From an uncultured Rivibacter sp. (GTDB lineage Bacteria > Pseudomonadota > Gammaproteobacteria > Burkholderiales > Burkholderiaceae), in the NCBI GenBank assembly GCA_946480925.1, contig CAMLLU010000037.1, positions 1 to 52,952 on the forward strand: 52,952 nucleotides of DNA. Reading direction: 5' to 3'. Numbering within the stretch: the stretch's first letter is position 1; each line of letters opens with the position of its first letter. Positions 28,683 to 37,509 of the stretch are shown in pieces. The translations under genes and the position numbers were made by a program. Below the pieces are notes generated by a model, which did no database searches, had not been told where the DNA came from, and saw only the letters and a program-made list of their open reading frames with translations.

Positions 28683-28817
28683 ATGTACTCCTCCTCCCCA
28701 CGCCGCAGGCGCGCCGCTTCGGCTTCTTCTTCTCCTTCTCCTTTCCATCGCCTGAGCCCAACCTCCCTCGCCGCCCTCTGGCAGGCCCGGAGCCTGTTCA
28801 CCAAGGTGGACTTCTGA
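28683..28817 (+). CDS. Small ORF of 44 codons coupled to the PepSY gene
   Basis: Begins 14 bases after the Fur box and ends in TGATG, where its stop overlaps the ATG of the PepSY gene by one base. The predicted peptide starts MYSSSPRRRRAASASSSPSP, with four consecutive Arg, and ends LWQARSLFTKVDF. There is no membrane segment. It may be a real small protein of the iron operon or a leader ORF that feeds ribosomes to the next gene. No family was recognised. A second short frame in the same DNA (MAERCTPPP...LLLLLLL) ends earlier and is less well placed. Confidence 0.5.
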   Translation: MYSSSPRRRRAASASSSPSPFHRLSPTSLAALWQARSLFTKVDF

Positions 28818-29956
28818 TGCGCCAGTCCGCTCGCCGGCTGTGGCTGGTGGTGCACCGCTGGCTCGCGCTGAGCCTCGGCGTGCTGCTGGCTTGCGTGGCG
28901 CTGCTGGGCGCGGTGCTCACGGTGGCCAAGCCTCTCGACCGTTGGGCGCACCCCGAGCTTTTTCGCGCCTCGCAGGCCGTTTTGCCCGTGGAAGGCGCGA
29001 ATTTCCTGGACCGGGCGTTGAGCGCGCTGCGCGCCGAGTTCGGCCCCAAGAGCACCGTCACGCTGCGCCCGCCGCGTGAAGCGGGCGAGAGCCTCGCGGT
29101 CATCGTGCGCGGGCCGGTGTGGGAAGGCACGGTGTACTACGACCCCGCCACCACGCGCGAGCTGGGCCGTCGCGGCGAACACGAAGGCGTCTACAACCTG
29201 CTGTTCGAGCTGCACAGCGCGCTGCTCATGGGCGATGCCGGCAAGCCGGTGGTGGCCGCACTGGCGCTGGTCTATCTGGTGCTGCTCACGTCCGGCCTGG
29301 TGCTGTGGTGGCCGGCGCGCTGGTCGCAGGCCTGGCGCGTCGAGTTGAAGCGCGGCGCGCGGCGGGCCTGGTTCGACCTGCATCGCGCAGGCGGCTCGTT
29401 GCTGGGGCTGCTGATCGCGGTCACCGTGGTGAGCGGTGCCTACATGGCCTGGCGGCCGCTCTCGGGGGCGGTGACCACGCTCGCGGGCAGCACGCCGGTG
29501 CAGCCGCCCAAGGTGAAGCTGCCTGCCGCCGGCACGGCGCCAAGCGAAGCGGTGCCGCTCGACGACAAGGTGCGTCGCGCACAAGCGCTGTTCCCGCAAG
29601 GCATGGTGGGCTACGTGCAGGTGCCGGGCAGTGCCGAAAAGCCCATCCGCGTGCGGCTCAAGCTGGCCGACGACCCCCACCCGAACGGGCTCACCTCCGT
29701 GTGGTTGCACCCGGTGAGCGGCGAGGTGCTGGCCGTCCACCGCTGGAACGAGCTCGACCCGGGCGCGCGCGCCCTCAGCGTGATGTACCCGCTGCACACC
29801 GGCGAGCTGGGCGGCTTGGCGCACACCGTGCTCACCGCGCTGCTGGGGCTGGTGCTGGGGGGCCTGGCGGGCAGCGGCGTGTGGCTGTGGTGGCGCCGCC
29901 GCGCGTCGGCCTCGGCACAGGCGCTGCGCGAGGCGCGGGTTGGCGGCCAACCCTAG
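28817..29956 (+). CDS. PepSY-associated membrane protein (iron-uptake related)
   Basis: 379 residues with four membrane helices: near the N-terminus (RWLALSLGVLLACVALLGAVL), mid-protein (VVAALALVYLVLLTSGLVLWW and LLGLLIAVTVVSGAYMAW) and the C-terminus (VLTALLGLVLGGLAGSGVWLWW). LHSALLMGD and DLHRAGGSLLGL place His residues at the membrane edge, as in PepSY_TM (PiuB/FoxB-like) proteins proposed to bind haem and reduce ferric siderophores. The Fur box 150 bases upstream supports an iron role. No TonB-dependent receptor gene is adjacent. Confidence 0.87.
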   Translation: MRQSARRLWLVVHRWLALSLGVLLACVALLGAVLTVAKPLDRWAHPELFRASQAVLPVEGANFLDRALSALRAEFGPKSTVTLRPPREAGESLAVIVRGPVWEGTVYYDPATTRELGRRGEHEGVYNLLFELHSALLMGDAGKPVVAALALVYLVLLTSGLVLWWPARWSQAWRVELKRGARRAWFDLHRAGGSLLGLLIAVTVVSGAYMAWRPLSGAVTTLAGSTPVQPPKVKLPAAGTAPSEAVPLDDKVRRAQALFPQGMVGYVQVPGSAEKPIRVRLKLADDPHPNGLTSVWLHPVSGEVLAVHRWNELDPGARALSVMYPLHTGELGGLAHTVLTALLGLVLGGLAGSGVWLWWRRRASASAQALREARVGGQP

Positions 29957-29967
29957 GCTGTTGAAAC

Positions 29968-30063
29968 CCTTCACCGCGGAGGCGCGAAGGCGCGGAGGCC
30001 CACAGAGGAAAGCTCGTGTTTTCTCCGTGAACCTCCGCGTCCTCTGCGCCTCCGCGGTGAATG
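29968..30063. repeat. Dispersed palindromic repeat (TTCACCGCRGAGGCGCGGAG family), copy 3
   Basis: The left arm reads ttcaccgcggaggcgcgaag and the right arm ctctgcgcctccgcggtgaa, about 40-base arms with a short loop. It is the closest match to the copy at 7152. It lies 3' of both flanking genes (the PepSY gene on plus and ssuB on minus), where it could act as a bidirectional transcript end. Confidence 0.85.
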
Positions 30064-30087
30064 AATTCGTTCTTCACCCCCCTCGGC

Positions 30088-30993
30088 TCACAACGCAAAC
30101 CGCCAGTCGCTGAACGGCAAGGGGTTGGCCTGCGGCGGCAAAGAATCGTCCTGTGCTTCGTGCTGCAACACCCGCTGCAGAACACGGTCTTCGAAGGCGG
30201 CAAAGGCCGCATCACCACGCGACCGCGGGCGGGGCAGAGCAATGCGCTCGTCCAGCGCGATGCGGTGGTCTTCGATGAGCACGATGCGATCGGCCAGCGC
30301 CACCGCTTCCGACACGTCGTGCGTCACCAGCAGCGCCGTGAACCGGTGCTCGCGCCACAGCCGCTCGATGAGCGACTGCATCTCGATGCGCGTGAGCGCG
30401 TCCAGCGCCCCCAGCGGCTCGTCGAGCAGCAGCAGCCGCGGCCGGTGCACCAGCGCGCGGGCCAGCGCCACGCGCTGCCGCTGCCCGCCCGACAGCACCG
30501 CCGGCCAGTCGTTCGCACGGTCGGCCAGCCCCACCTGGGCCAGTGCTTCGAGCGCCTGCTGCCGCGCATGCACGGGCGGCAGGCCGAGCGCCACGTTGTC
30601 GACCACGCGCTTCCAGGGCAGCAGCCGCGCGTCCTGGAACATGATGCGCACGTCTTCGCGGTGCTGCTCCAGCGGCTCGCCGTCCAGCGTGAGCTGCCCG
30701 GCCGTGGCCTGCTCGAGCGCGGCCACCAGCCGCAGCAGCGTGCTCTTGCCGCAGCCGCTGCGGCCCACGATGGCGACGAATTCGCCCGGCGCGATGTGCA
30801 GGTCCACGCCGTCGAGCACGCGGCGCGTGCCGAAGGCCTTCACCACGTCTTGCGCGCTCACCGCAATGCCGGCCGGGCCCGCATCGGGCGGGGCCTGCCA
30901 CACCGGCTCGTCGAGTTGCGCGCGCAGGCCGCGCACGGCCTCGGGCAGCCCCTGGTAGCGCAGGCCCGCGGCGTCGATCTCGGTCATGTTCAT
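30088..30993 (-). CDS. ssuB: Sulfonate ABC transporter ATP-binding protein
   Basis: 301 residues. The core ATPase runs from about residue 45: Walker [11 protein letters not shown] loop [14 protein letters not shown], signature [17 protein letters not shown], Walker [13 protein letters not shown], switch His in [15 protein letters not shown]. The DARLLPW segment is characteristic of SsuB/TauB importers. N-terminal extension of about 40 residues precedes the ATPase domain. It is the last gene of the ssu operon, 13 bases after ssuC. Start ATG 30993 (MNMTEI) or 30987. Confidence 0.94.
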   Translation of the reverse strand: MNMTEIDAAGLRYQGLPEAVRGLRAQLDEPVWQAPPDAGPAGIAVSAQDVVKAFGTRRVLDGVDLHIAPGEFVAIVGRSGCGKSTLLRLVAALEQATAGQLTLDGEPLEQHREDVRIMFQDARLLPWKRVVDNVALGLPPVHARQQALEALAQVGLADRANDWPAVLSGGQRQRVALARALVHRPRLLLLDEPLGALDALTRIEMQSLIERLWREHRFTALLVTHDVSEAVALADRIVLIEDHRIALDERIALPRPRSRGDAAFAAFEDRVLQRVLQHEAQDDSLPPQANPLPFSDWRFAL

Positions 30994-31006
30994 TCGTTGA
31001 ACCCCT

Positions 31007-31798
31007 TCAGGTGTTCGCGTTCACTTGGTAGCCCGGGTGCCAGCGCAACCACCAGCGCTCCAGCGCGCGCGACAGCACGTCGGCCAGCTTGCCCAGCAGC
31101 GCATACAGCAGGATGCCCACCAGCACCACGTCGGTCTGCAGGAACTCGCGTGCGTTCATCGTGAGGTAGCCGATGCCCGCCTGCGCCGAGATGGTTTCGG
31201 CCACGATGAGCAGCACCCACATGAGCCCCAATGAAAACCGCAGCCCCACCAGCACCGAGGGCAGGGCGCCCGGCAGCACCACGTGGCGATACAGCGCCCA
31301 GCCCGACAGGCCGTAGCTGCGCGCCATCTCGATGAGCCCCTTGTCCACCGAGCGGATGCCGTGGAAGGTGTTGAGGTAGATCGGGAAGAACACGCCCACG
31401 GCCACGAGGAAGAGCTTCGCGCTCTCGTCGATGCCGAACCACAGGATCACGAGCGGAATGAGCGCCAGCGCCGGAATGTTGCGCACCATCTGCAAGGTGG
31501 TGTCGAGCAGCGTTTCGGCGATGCGCAGGCTGCCGGTGAGCAGCCCCAGCAGGAGCCCCAGGCCCCCGCCCAGGGCCAGCCCGGCGAGCGCGCGCCCGGT
31601 GCTCACCACCACGTGGTGCCACAGCTCGCCCGAGGCCAGCAGCCGCCAGAACGCCGTGAGCACCGACCACGGCTCCGGCAGCACGCGGGTGGAAAGCCAG
31701 CCGCTGCGTGACGCGAGCTCCCACGAGAGCAGGATGAGCGCAGGCACGGCCCATGGCAGCGCGCGGCGCAACGAGGCTTTGAGAGGGTGGTGGGCCAT
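31007..31798 (-). CDS. ssuC: Sulfonate ABC transporter permease
   Basis: 263 residues with about six membrane helices. [20 protein letters not shown] near the N-terminus, [19 protein letters not shown] and the EAA loop [24 protein letters not shown] are typical of SsuC. The C-terminal [21 protein letters not shown] is also conserved. Together with SsuA and SsuB it imports alkanesulfonates. It follows ssuD by six bases. Confidence 0.95.
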   Translation of the reverse strand: MAHHPLKASLRRALPWAVPALILLSWELASRSGWLSTRVLPEPWSVLTAFWRLLASGELWHHVVVSTGRALAGLALGGGLGLLLGLLTGSLRIAETLLDTTLQMVRNIPALALIPLVILWFGIDESAKLFLVAVGVFFPIYLNTFHGIRSVDKGLIEMARSYGLSGWALYRHVVLPGALPSVLVGLRFSLGLMWVLLIVAETISAQAGIGYLTMNAREFLQTDVVLVGILLYALLGKLADVLSRALERWWLRWHPGYQVNANT

Positions 31799-31804
31799 GG
31801 TGCT

Positions 31805-32977
31805 TCAGCTCTGCGAGACCTTCGGCACGAAGGTGTTGGCCACGATCTCGCCGAAGGGGCCGGTGAGCGCGCGGCCCGGCAGTGCTGGCTGCTGCTGATC
31901 GAGCGGCAGCAGCGGAAACACCAGCTCGGCAAAGCGGTGCGCTTCTTCGAGGTGCGGGTAGCCCGAGAGCACGAAGTGGTTGAGCCCGAGCGCCGCGTAT
32001 TCCTTGATGCGCTCGGCCACCTGCTGTGCGCTGCCCACCAGCGCAGTGCCTGCGCCGCCGCGCACCAGCCCCACGCCGGCCCACAGGTTGGGCGAGATCT
32101 CCAGGCCGCGGCGCACGTCGTTGCGGTCGAAGCGGCCCTTGTGCAGCTCGGCCATGCGGCGCTGGCCCACCGAGTCCATCTTCGCGAACTTGGCTTGCGC
32201 CGCGGCCACGGTGTGCTCGTCGAGCTGCGACACGAGCTCGGAGGCTGCCTGCCAGGCTTCGTCTTCCGTCTCGCGCACGATCACGTGCAGGCGGATGCCG
32301 AAGTCCAGCGTGCGGCCGAGTTTGGCCGCGCGCTCGCGCACTTCGCCGATCTTCTGTGCCACCGCCGCCGGCGGCTCACCCCAGGTGAGGTAGGTGTCCA
32401 CCTGTTCGGCCGCCAGCGCATGCGCCGCTTCCGAAGAGCCGCCGAAGAACACCGGTGGGTGCGGCCGGCTCACCGGTGGATACAGCAGCTTCGCGCCATG
32501 CACGCGCAGGTGCTTGCCGTCGAAGTCGTACGCCTGGCCGTCGTGCGAGCGGGCCAGGATCTCGCGCCAGATGCGAATGAACTCGGTCGACTCCTCGTAA
32601 CGCTCTGCATGGTCGAGAAAGAGGCCGTCGCCGGCCAGCTCTTCGGGGTCGCCACCGGTCACCAGGTTCACGAGCACGCGGCCGCCCGAGAGCCGGTCGA
32701 GCGTGGCCGTCATGCGGGCTGACTGCGCGGGCTGCACCAGTCCCGGCCGCAAGGCCACCAGGAACTTGAGGCGCCGTGTCGCGTCGATCAGGCTCGCCGC
32801 GAGGATCCACGAGTCTTCGCACGAACGGCCGGTGGGAATGAGCACGGCCTCGTAGCCCAGGCTGTCGGCCGCGATGGCGACCTGCTTGAAGTAGTCGAAC
32901 GTGGCGGCGCGTGCGCCCTTGCTCGTGCCGAGGTAGCGCGAGTCGCCGTGGGTGGGAATGAACCAGTGGATCTTCAT
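31805..32977 (-). CDS. ssuD: FMNH2-dependent alkanesulfonate monooxygenase
   Basis: Cleaves the C-S bond of alkanesulfonates, releasing sulfite and an aldehyde, using FMNH2 from SsuE. 390 residues. The N-terminus [73 protein letters not shown] and [19 protein letters not shown] match SsuD closely. The start at 32977 aligns with the family; a frame 24 codons longer has no similarity. Cytoplasmic. Confidence 0.96.
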   Translation of the reverse strand: MKIHWFIPTHGDSRYLGTSKGARAATFDYFKQVAIAADSLGYEAVLIPTGRSCEDSWILAASLIDATRRLKFLVALRPGLVQPAQSARMTATLDRLSGGRVLVNLVTGGDPEELAGDGLFLDHAERYEESTEFIRIWREILARSHDGQAYDFDGKHLRVHGAKLLYPPVSRPHPPVFFGGSSEAAHALAAEQVDTYLTWGEPPAAVAQKIGEVRERAAKLGRTLDFGIRLHVIVRETEDEAWQAASELVSQLDEHTVAAAQAKFAKMDSVGQRRMAELHKGRFDRNDVRRGLEISPNLWAGVGLVRGGAGTALVGSAQQVAERIKEYAALGLNHFVLSGYPHLEEAHRFAELVFPLLPLDQQQPALPGRALTGPFGEIVANTFVPKVSQS

Positions 32978-33012
32978 GTGGATGTGAGGGGCGTTGTCGT
33001 TCGGAAGAAGGA

Positions 33013-34098
33013 TCAGCGCGTTTGCGCCAGCGTCTGCGCGGGCTGCCACACGGCATCGGCCACGCGAATGGGCTTGGGAATGAGCCCCAGCTGCGCAAAC
33101 GCATCGGCCACGCGCTGCTGGTCGGCCACCAGCGCAGGCGTGAGCGCGGCCACCGGCGCGGCCGTGCGGCGCTCGAGCAGGCGGTGCACGGTGGCCAGGC
33201 CCAGGCCGGCGAAGTCCGCGTAGCGTTGTGCGCTCTCCTTGCGGTAGGCCTGCACGTAGGCGTCCGTCTCGGTGAGGGCCGCGAACACCTGGTGCACCAG
33301 GGCTTCATGCCGGGCGAATGCGCGGGAGGCGAGGTAGAACGTGTTGTTGCCGGTGAGGTTGCGGCTGGTGACCAGCGCCCGCACGTGGCTGTCGATCTCG
33401 GCCGCGGCGTAGTAAGGGTCCCAGATGGCCCATGCATCCACCGAGCCGCGCTCGAACGCGGCACGCGCATCGGCGGGCGGCAGGTACACGGGCTGTATGT
33501 CGGCCCATTGCAGCCCGCCGCGCTTCACGGCCTGCACCACCAGATAGTGCGCGCTCGAGCCCTTCTGCAGCGCGATGCGCCGGCCCTTCAGGTCGGCCAG
33601 CGTCTTCAGCGGTGCCTCCGGCTTCACGAGGATGGCCGAGGTGTCGGGCTTGGGCGGCTCGGCGCCCACGTACAGGAGATCCTTGCCCGCGGCCTGTGCG
33701 AACACCGGCGGCGAGTCGCCGGTGGCGCCGATGTCCACGCTGCCCACGGCCAGCGCTTCGAGCAGCTGCGGCCCGGCCGGGAACTCGACCCAGCTCACCG
33801 TGGTGCCGGGCAGGCGCTGCCTCCGGGCCACCGCGCCGGGCCGCTCCCAAGCAAGGCCCGCCTCCCCTCGGGGGAGTGGGCCGGCGTACTCGCCGGCCGA
33901 GGGGCCGACATTTCCGAGCAGGCCCAGGCTCTTGAGCAGCACGAGGTTGAAGCTGCCCTTCTGGAAGCCGATGCGCAGCTGCGCAGGCTGTGCCGCGGCC
34001 GGCGTGTTGGCGCGCGCCGCAGGCCACCAGCTCGCCGCGGTGACCGAGAGCATTGCCGCGAGCGCGGTGCGGCGGTCGAACGATGCAGGCTTGTGCAT
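33013..34098 (-). CDS. ssuA: Sulfonate-binding protein SsuA, second copy, with in-frame repeat insertion
   Basis: 361 residues; signal peptide [24 protein letters not shown]. The SsuA fold is clear: [77 protein letters not shown]. Compared with the adjacent paralogue it carries 29 extra residues (about 62-91), Pro/Gly/Arg-rich, encoded by a palindromic GC-rich element at 33826-33915. The frame is kept. The extra loop lies early in the first lobe and could disturb folding or be tolerated on the surface. ATG 34098 has AAGGAGG upstream. Confidence 0.88.
   Translation of the reverse strand: MHKPASFDRRTALAAMLSVTAASWWPAARANTPAAAQPAQLRIGFQKGSFNLVLLKSLGLLGNVGPSAGEYAGPLPRGEAGLAWERPGAVARRQRLPGTTVSWVEFPAGPQLLEALAVGSVDIGATGDSPPVFAQAAGKDLLYVGAEPPKPDTSAILVKPEAPLKTLADLKGRRIALQKGSSAHYLVVQAVKRGGLQWADIQPVYLPPADARAAFERGSVDAWAIWDPYYAAAEIDSHVRALVTSRNLTGNNTFYLASRAFARHEALVHQVFAALTETDAYVQAYRKESAQRYADFAGLGLATVHRLLERRTAAPVAALTPALVADQQRVADAFAQLGLIPKPIRVADAVWQPAQTLAQTR
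33826..33915. repeat. Palindromic GC-rich repeat inserted in ssuA
   Basis: Contains CTCCCCTCGGGGGAG (33862-33876) and the perfect hairpin GGCCGGCG-TACT-CGCCGGCC (33879-33898) followed by GAGGGG. Its length (90 bases, 30 codons) keeps the reading frame, giving 29 net extra residues relative to the neighbouring ssuA. The design matches the intergenic element at 8425-8452, so I regard it as a member of a dispersed repeat family that has landed in a gene. Confidence 0.7.
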
Positions 34099-34108
34099 GG
34101 GGCCTCCT

Positions 34109-35077
34109 TCACTGGCTGCTGCGCGCCGTCTGCAGGCTCGCGGGCAAGGCATCGCTGATGCGAATGGGCTTGGGGATCAACTGCAGCGTGAAGAAGGCGT
34201 CGGCGATCTTCTGCTGCTCTGCGGCCACGGCCGGCGTGAGCGGGCGCACGCCGAACTGATAGCGCGTGAGGCTTTGCTCCACCACGTCGGCGGGCAGCCC
34301 CTGCTGCGGCGCGATGATCGCGGCCGCCTGCCTGAGGTTGGCCTTGAGCCATTGGCTCTGCGCCGCCGTGTCGTCGAACAGCGCCTGGATCACCTGCGGG
34401 TACTTCTCTGCGTAGCCGCGCTCGGCCAGGTAGTAGGCGTAGTTGTTCACGAGCCCGCGGCCATCGACCACGATGCGCGCGCCGCCGCCTTTTTCCACCG
34501 CGGCGAGAAACGGGTCCCAGATGGCCCACGCATCCACCGCGCCGCGCTCGAAGGCCGCGCGTGCATCGGCCGGCGGCAGGAACACGGGCTGGATGTCCGA
34601 ATAGCTGAGGCCATGCTTCTCGAGCGCCTTCACGAGCAGGTAGTGCACGTTGCTGCCCTTGTTGAGCGCCACCTTGCGGCCCTTCAGGTCGGCCACCGAA
34701 CGCACCGGCGAGTCTTTCGGCACCACGATCGCTTCGGCCTGCGGCGCGGCCGGGTCGTGGCCGATGTAGGCGAACTGCGCGCCTGCCGCCTGCGCAAAGA
34801 TGGGCGGCGCCTCACCGACGAAGCCCACGTCGATGGAGCCCACGTTGAGCCCTTCGAGCAACTGCGGCCCGGCCGGAAATTCCACCCACTTGACCGCCAC
34901 GCCCAGCGGCGCGAGCCGCTTCTCGAGCGTGCCCTGGGTCTTTTGCAGAGCCAGCAGGCTGGCGGACTTCTGGAAGCCGATGCGCAGCGCGGCTGGGTTG
35001 GTCTGGGCTTGTGCAGGCAGCCCTGCGATCAGCGCGAAGCTTGCCGCCAGCGTGGCGAGGAAGGTCTGACGTTTCAT
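34109..35077 (-). CDS. ssuA: Sulfonate-binding protein SsuA, first copy
   Basis: 322 residues; signal peptide FLATLAASFALIAGLPAQA/QTNP. The mature protein [80 protein letters not shown] and DPFLAAVEKGG is a typical aliphatic sulfonate receptor. It lacks the insertion seen in the neighbouring copy. The second copy starts ten bases after its stop. The pair probably arose by tandem duplication and diverged, perhaps to widen substrate range. Confidence 0.93.
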   Translation of the reverse strand: MKRQTFLATLAASFALIAGLPAQAQTNPAALRIGFQKSASLLALQKTQGTLEKRLAPLGVAVKWVEFPAGPQLLEGLNVGSIDVGFVGEAPPIFAQAAGAQFAYIGHDPAAPQAEAIVVPKDSPVRSVADLKGRKVALNKGSNVHYLLVKALEKHGLSYSDIQPVFLPPADARAAFERGAVDAWAIWDPFLAAVEKGGGARIVVDGRGLVNNYAYYLAERGYAEKYPQVIQALFDDTAAQSQWLKANLRQAAAIIAPQQGLPADVVEQSLTRYQFGVRPLTPAVAAEQQKIADAFFTLQLIPKPIRISDALPASLQTARSSQ

Positions 35078-35207
35078 GGAAGCGAGCCTGGTCGTCGTCT
35101 TGAAAAGAAGGCACACCGCGGCTGTTGCGGCATGCGCGACATGCCGGGTGTGCAGGAAAGCCCGCAAGGGGCGAGGAGACAAACGGAAAGGAGCAGGGCG
35201 CGGCGCG

Positions 35208-35765
35208 CTATGCGCTACATCGGTCGATCGCTTCGAGCACTGCGACAGGTGCTGCGGCCAGTGGCGCCAGCGCGCGGTCGAGCCGTTCGGCCAGCGCGCG
35301 CTCCGGCAGGTAGCCGCCCGCGCCATCGGGAGGCAATTGCGCGTCGCTCGCGAACACACCGTCGAGGATGTCGCGCGCACCCAGGGCCGAAAGCACCGGC
35401 TTGAGCGCGTAATCGAGCGCGAGCAGATGCGCCACCGTGCCGCCGGTGGCCAGCGGCAGCACCGTCTTGCCGCGCAGGGCGTTGGTGGGCAGCAGGTCGA
35501 GGAAGAGTTTCAACAGGCCGCTGTAGGCCGCCTTGTAGATGGGCGTGGCCACGATCACGAGGTCGGCACGTTGCACCTTGTCGATGGCATGACGTATGGG
35601 TTCGGCTTGGCCGTCGGCCGCGACCAGCGAGTGCGCGGGCAGCTCACGCACGGCCACCGAGGCCGTGTGGCGGGCCAGGCCTTCGAGGCGGGTCTGCGCG
35701 AGCTGGAGCAGCCAGCCCGAGCGTGAACGTGGAGAAGGGCTGCCCGAGATGGCTACGATGTGCAT
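35208..35765 (-). CDS. ssuE: NADPH-dependent FMN reductase
   Basis: Supplies FMNH2 to SsuD. 185 residues. The flavodoxin-like fold starts MHIVAISGSPSPRSRSGWLL (phosphate loop), with VIVATPIYKAAYSGLLKLFLDLLP and LPLATGGTVAHLLALDYALKP diagnostic for SsuE. First gene of the ssu operon. The upstream region to 35878 includes an 8-base inverted repeat, TGCTTCGT...ACGAAGCA (35774-35836), of unknown meaning. CysB or Cbl control would be expected for the family but no site was identified. Confidence 0.95.
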   Translation of the reverse strand: MHIVAISGSPSPRSRSGWLLQLAQTRLEGLARHTASVAVRELPAHSLVAADGQAEPIRHAIDKVQRADLVIVATPIYKAAYSGLLKLFLDLLPTNALRGKTVLPLATGGTVAHLLALDYALKPVLSALGARDILDGVFASDAQLPPDGAGGYLPERALAERLDRALAPLAAAPVAVLEAIDRCSA

Positions 35766-35878
35766 GGCGGTACTGCTTCGTGGCGTTGAGTGGATGAGCC
35801 ACGATATGCCGCCACCCCCTCAGCGCCTACGAAGCATTGCGCCGATGCATATGAACGGGCCGACTACCTGTGCGTCGG

Positions 35879-37342
35879 TCAGGACAAGCCGCCCTGGCAC
35901 ACGTACTTCACGTGCAGGTAGTCGTCCAGACCATGGGTCGAGCCCTCGCGGCCGTAGCCCGACTCCTTCACGCCGCCGAACGGTGCCGCTTCGGTCGCAA
36001 GTGCCCCTTCATTGAGCCCGACGATGCCCGTCTCCAGCGCATCGGCCATGCGCCAGGCGCGAGAGATGTCTTGCGTGTAGAAGTAGGCGGCCAGCCCGAA
36101 GGGCGTATCGTTGGCCTGCTCGATCACTTCGGCCTCCCCATTGAAGCGGAACACCGGCACCACCGGGCCGAAGGTTTCTTCGTTGGCCAACTGCATCGAG
36201 GGCTTGGCATCGATGAGCACCGTGGGTGCGTAGTAGTTGGGCCCGTCGGCCACCGCATCACGCACGCGCCTGCCGCCGACCACCACCTTTGCGCCGTTTG
36301 CCACTGCATCGGCCACGTGGCGCTCGATCTTCTCGACTGCGCGTGCGTTGATCATCGGCCCGATCTGCGATTCAGCGCGGCTTGCCGGGCCGACCTTGAG
36401 CGCGGCCACGCGTGCGGCCAGCTTCTCGACGAAACGGTCGTGCACACCGGCCTGCACGTACACGCGGTTGGGGCACACGCAGGTCTGCCCGCCGTTGCGG
36501 AACTTCGCGGCCATGAGCCCTTCGACCGCGGCATTGAGGTCGGCATCGTCGAACACGATGAAGGGCGCATTGCCGCCCAGCTCGAGCGAGAGCTTCTTCA
36601 GCGTGGCGGCCGATTCGCGCGCGAGATGCTTGCCTACGGGGGTGGAGCCGGTGAAGGTGACCTTGCGCACGCGCGTATCGGCCAGCCACACGTTCACCAC
36701 CTCAGGCGTGTTCTCACGCGAAGCACACACGATGTTCAAGGTGCCCGGCGGCAGGCCCGCCTCTTCGGCCAGCTTCACCAAGGCGAGCGAAGTGAGCGGC
36801 GTGTCTTCAGCCGGCTTGGCCACCACGGTGCAGCCGGCGGCCAGCGCCGGCGCGATCTTGCGCGCGATCATCGCGGCCGGAAAGTTCCACGGCGTGATGG
36901 CGGCCACCACGCCCACCGGCTCCTTGAGTGCCAGCATGCGCCGCCCGCGCACCGGCGAAGGGATCACCTCGCCGTTGGCCCGCGTGGCTTCTTCGGCAAA
37001 CCACTCCACGTAGCTCGCGGCATAGGCCACCTCACCAAGGCCTTCGGCCAGCGGCTTGCCTTGCTCGCGCGAGATGAGTGCGCCGAGCTCTTCCTGCCGT
37101 TCGACGATGAGGTCGTTCCAGCGCTTGAGCAACATCGCGCGCTGCTTGGCCGGCGTGGCGCGCCACGCGGGGAAGGCCGCATGAGCCGCATCGACTGCGG
37201 CCTTTGCATCGACCGCACCGCTGTCGGGCACGTCGGTGATAGGGCTGTCGTCGGCCGGGTTCAGCACCGCGAAGCGAGCGCCCGAAGCCGAGCCACACCA
37301 GAGGCCAGCAATGAAATTCGAAGCAATGAGTTCGTTTGTCAT
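35879..37342 (-). CDS. gabD: Succinate-semialdehyde dehydrogenase family (GabD-like; possibly KGSA dehydrogenase)
   Basis: 487 residues. ALDH core: VAAITPWNFPAAMIARKIAP, KPAEDTPLTSLALVKLAEEA, FTGSTPVGKHLA, catalytic Glu in LSLELGGNAPFIVFDDAD and catalytic Cys in NGGQTCVCPNRVYV. C-terminal APFGGVKESGYGREG is typical. By sequence it belongs with GabD. By context (UxaA-type dehydratase, Bug receptor and LysR upstream on the same strand) it may instead oxidise alpha-ketoglutarate semialdehyde from sugar-acid breakdown; sequence alone does not decide. ATG 37342 starts MTNELIASNFIAG; the 167-base gap upstream allows its own promoter. Confidence 0.88.
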   Translation of the reverse strand: MTNELIASNFIAGLWCGSASGARFAVLNPADDSPITDVPDSGAVDAKAAVDAAHAAFPAWRATPAKQRAMLLKRWNDLIVERQEELGALISREQGKPLAEGLGEVAYAASYVEWFAEEATRANGEVIPSPVRGRRMLALKEPVGVVAAITPWNFPAAMIARKIAPALAAGCTVVAKPAEDTPLTSLALVKLAEEAGLPPGTLNIVCASRENTPEVVNVWLADTRVRKVTFTGSTPVGKHLARESAATLKKLSLELGGNAPFIVFDDADLNAAVEGLMAAKFRNGGQTCVCPNRVYVQAGVHDRFVEKLAARVAALKVGPASRAESQIGPMINARAVEKIERHVADAVANGAKVVVGGRRVRDAVADGPNYYAPTVLIDAKPSMQLANEETFGPVVPVFRFNGEAEVIEQANDTPFGLAAYFYTQDISRAWRMADALETGIVGLNEGALATEAAPFGGVKESGYGREGSTHGLDDYLHVKYVCQGGLS

Positions 37343-37509
37343 GGATGAAATGGTCCGCACGCACCGGCGGAGCCGACCCTAAGCCGGCTCGTCTCAGTCA
37401 CTTCGTAAACCGGGGCCCCGTCTGTGCCGCCTGCGCGCACTTCCCGGCGGGCTGCCTCCTCGACAAGATGAATGCACCCGAAAGCAACAAGCAAGCGATG
37501 CCCGCAGCA

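Noticed and set aside
33826..33915. Frameshift in ssuA1 caused by the repeat
   Set aside because: The element is 90 bases, a multiple of three, and the frame continues on both sides into conserved SsuA sequence.
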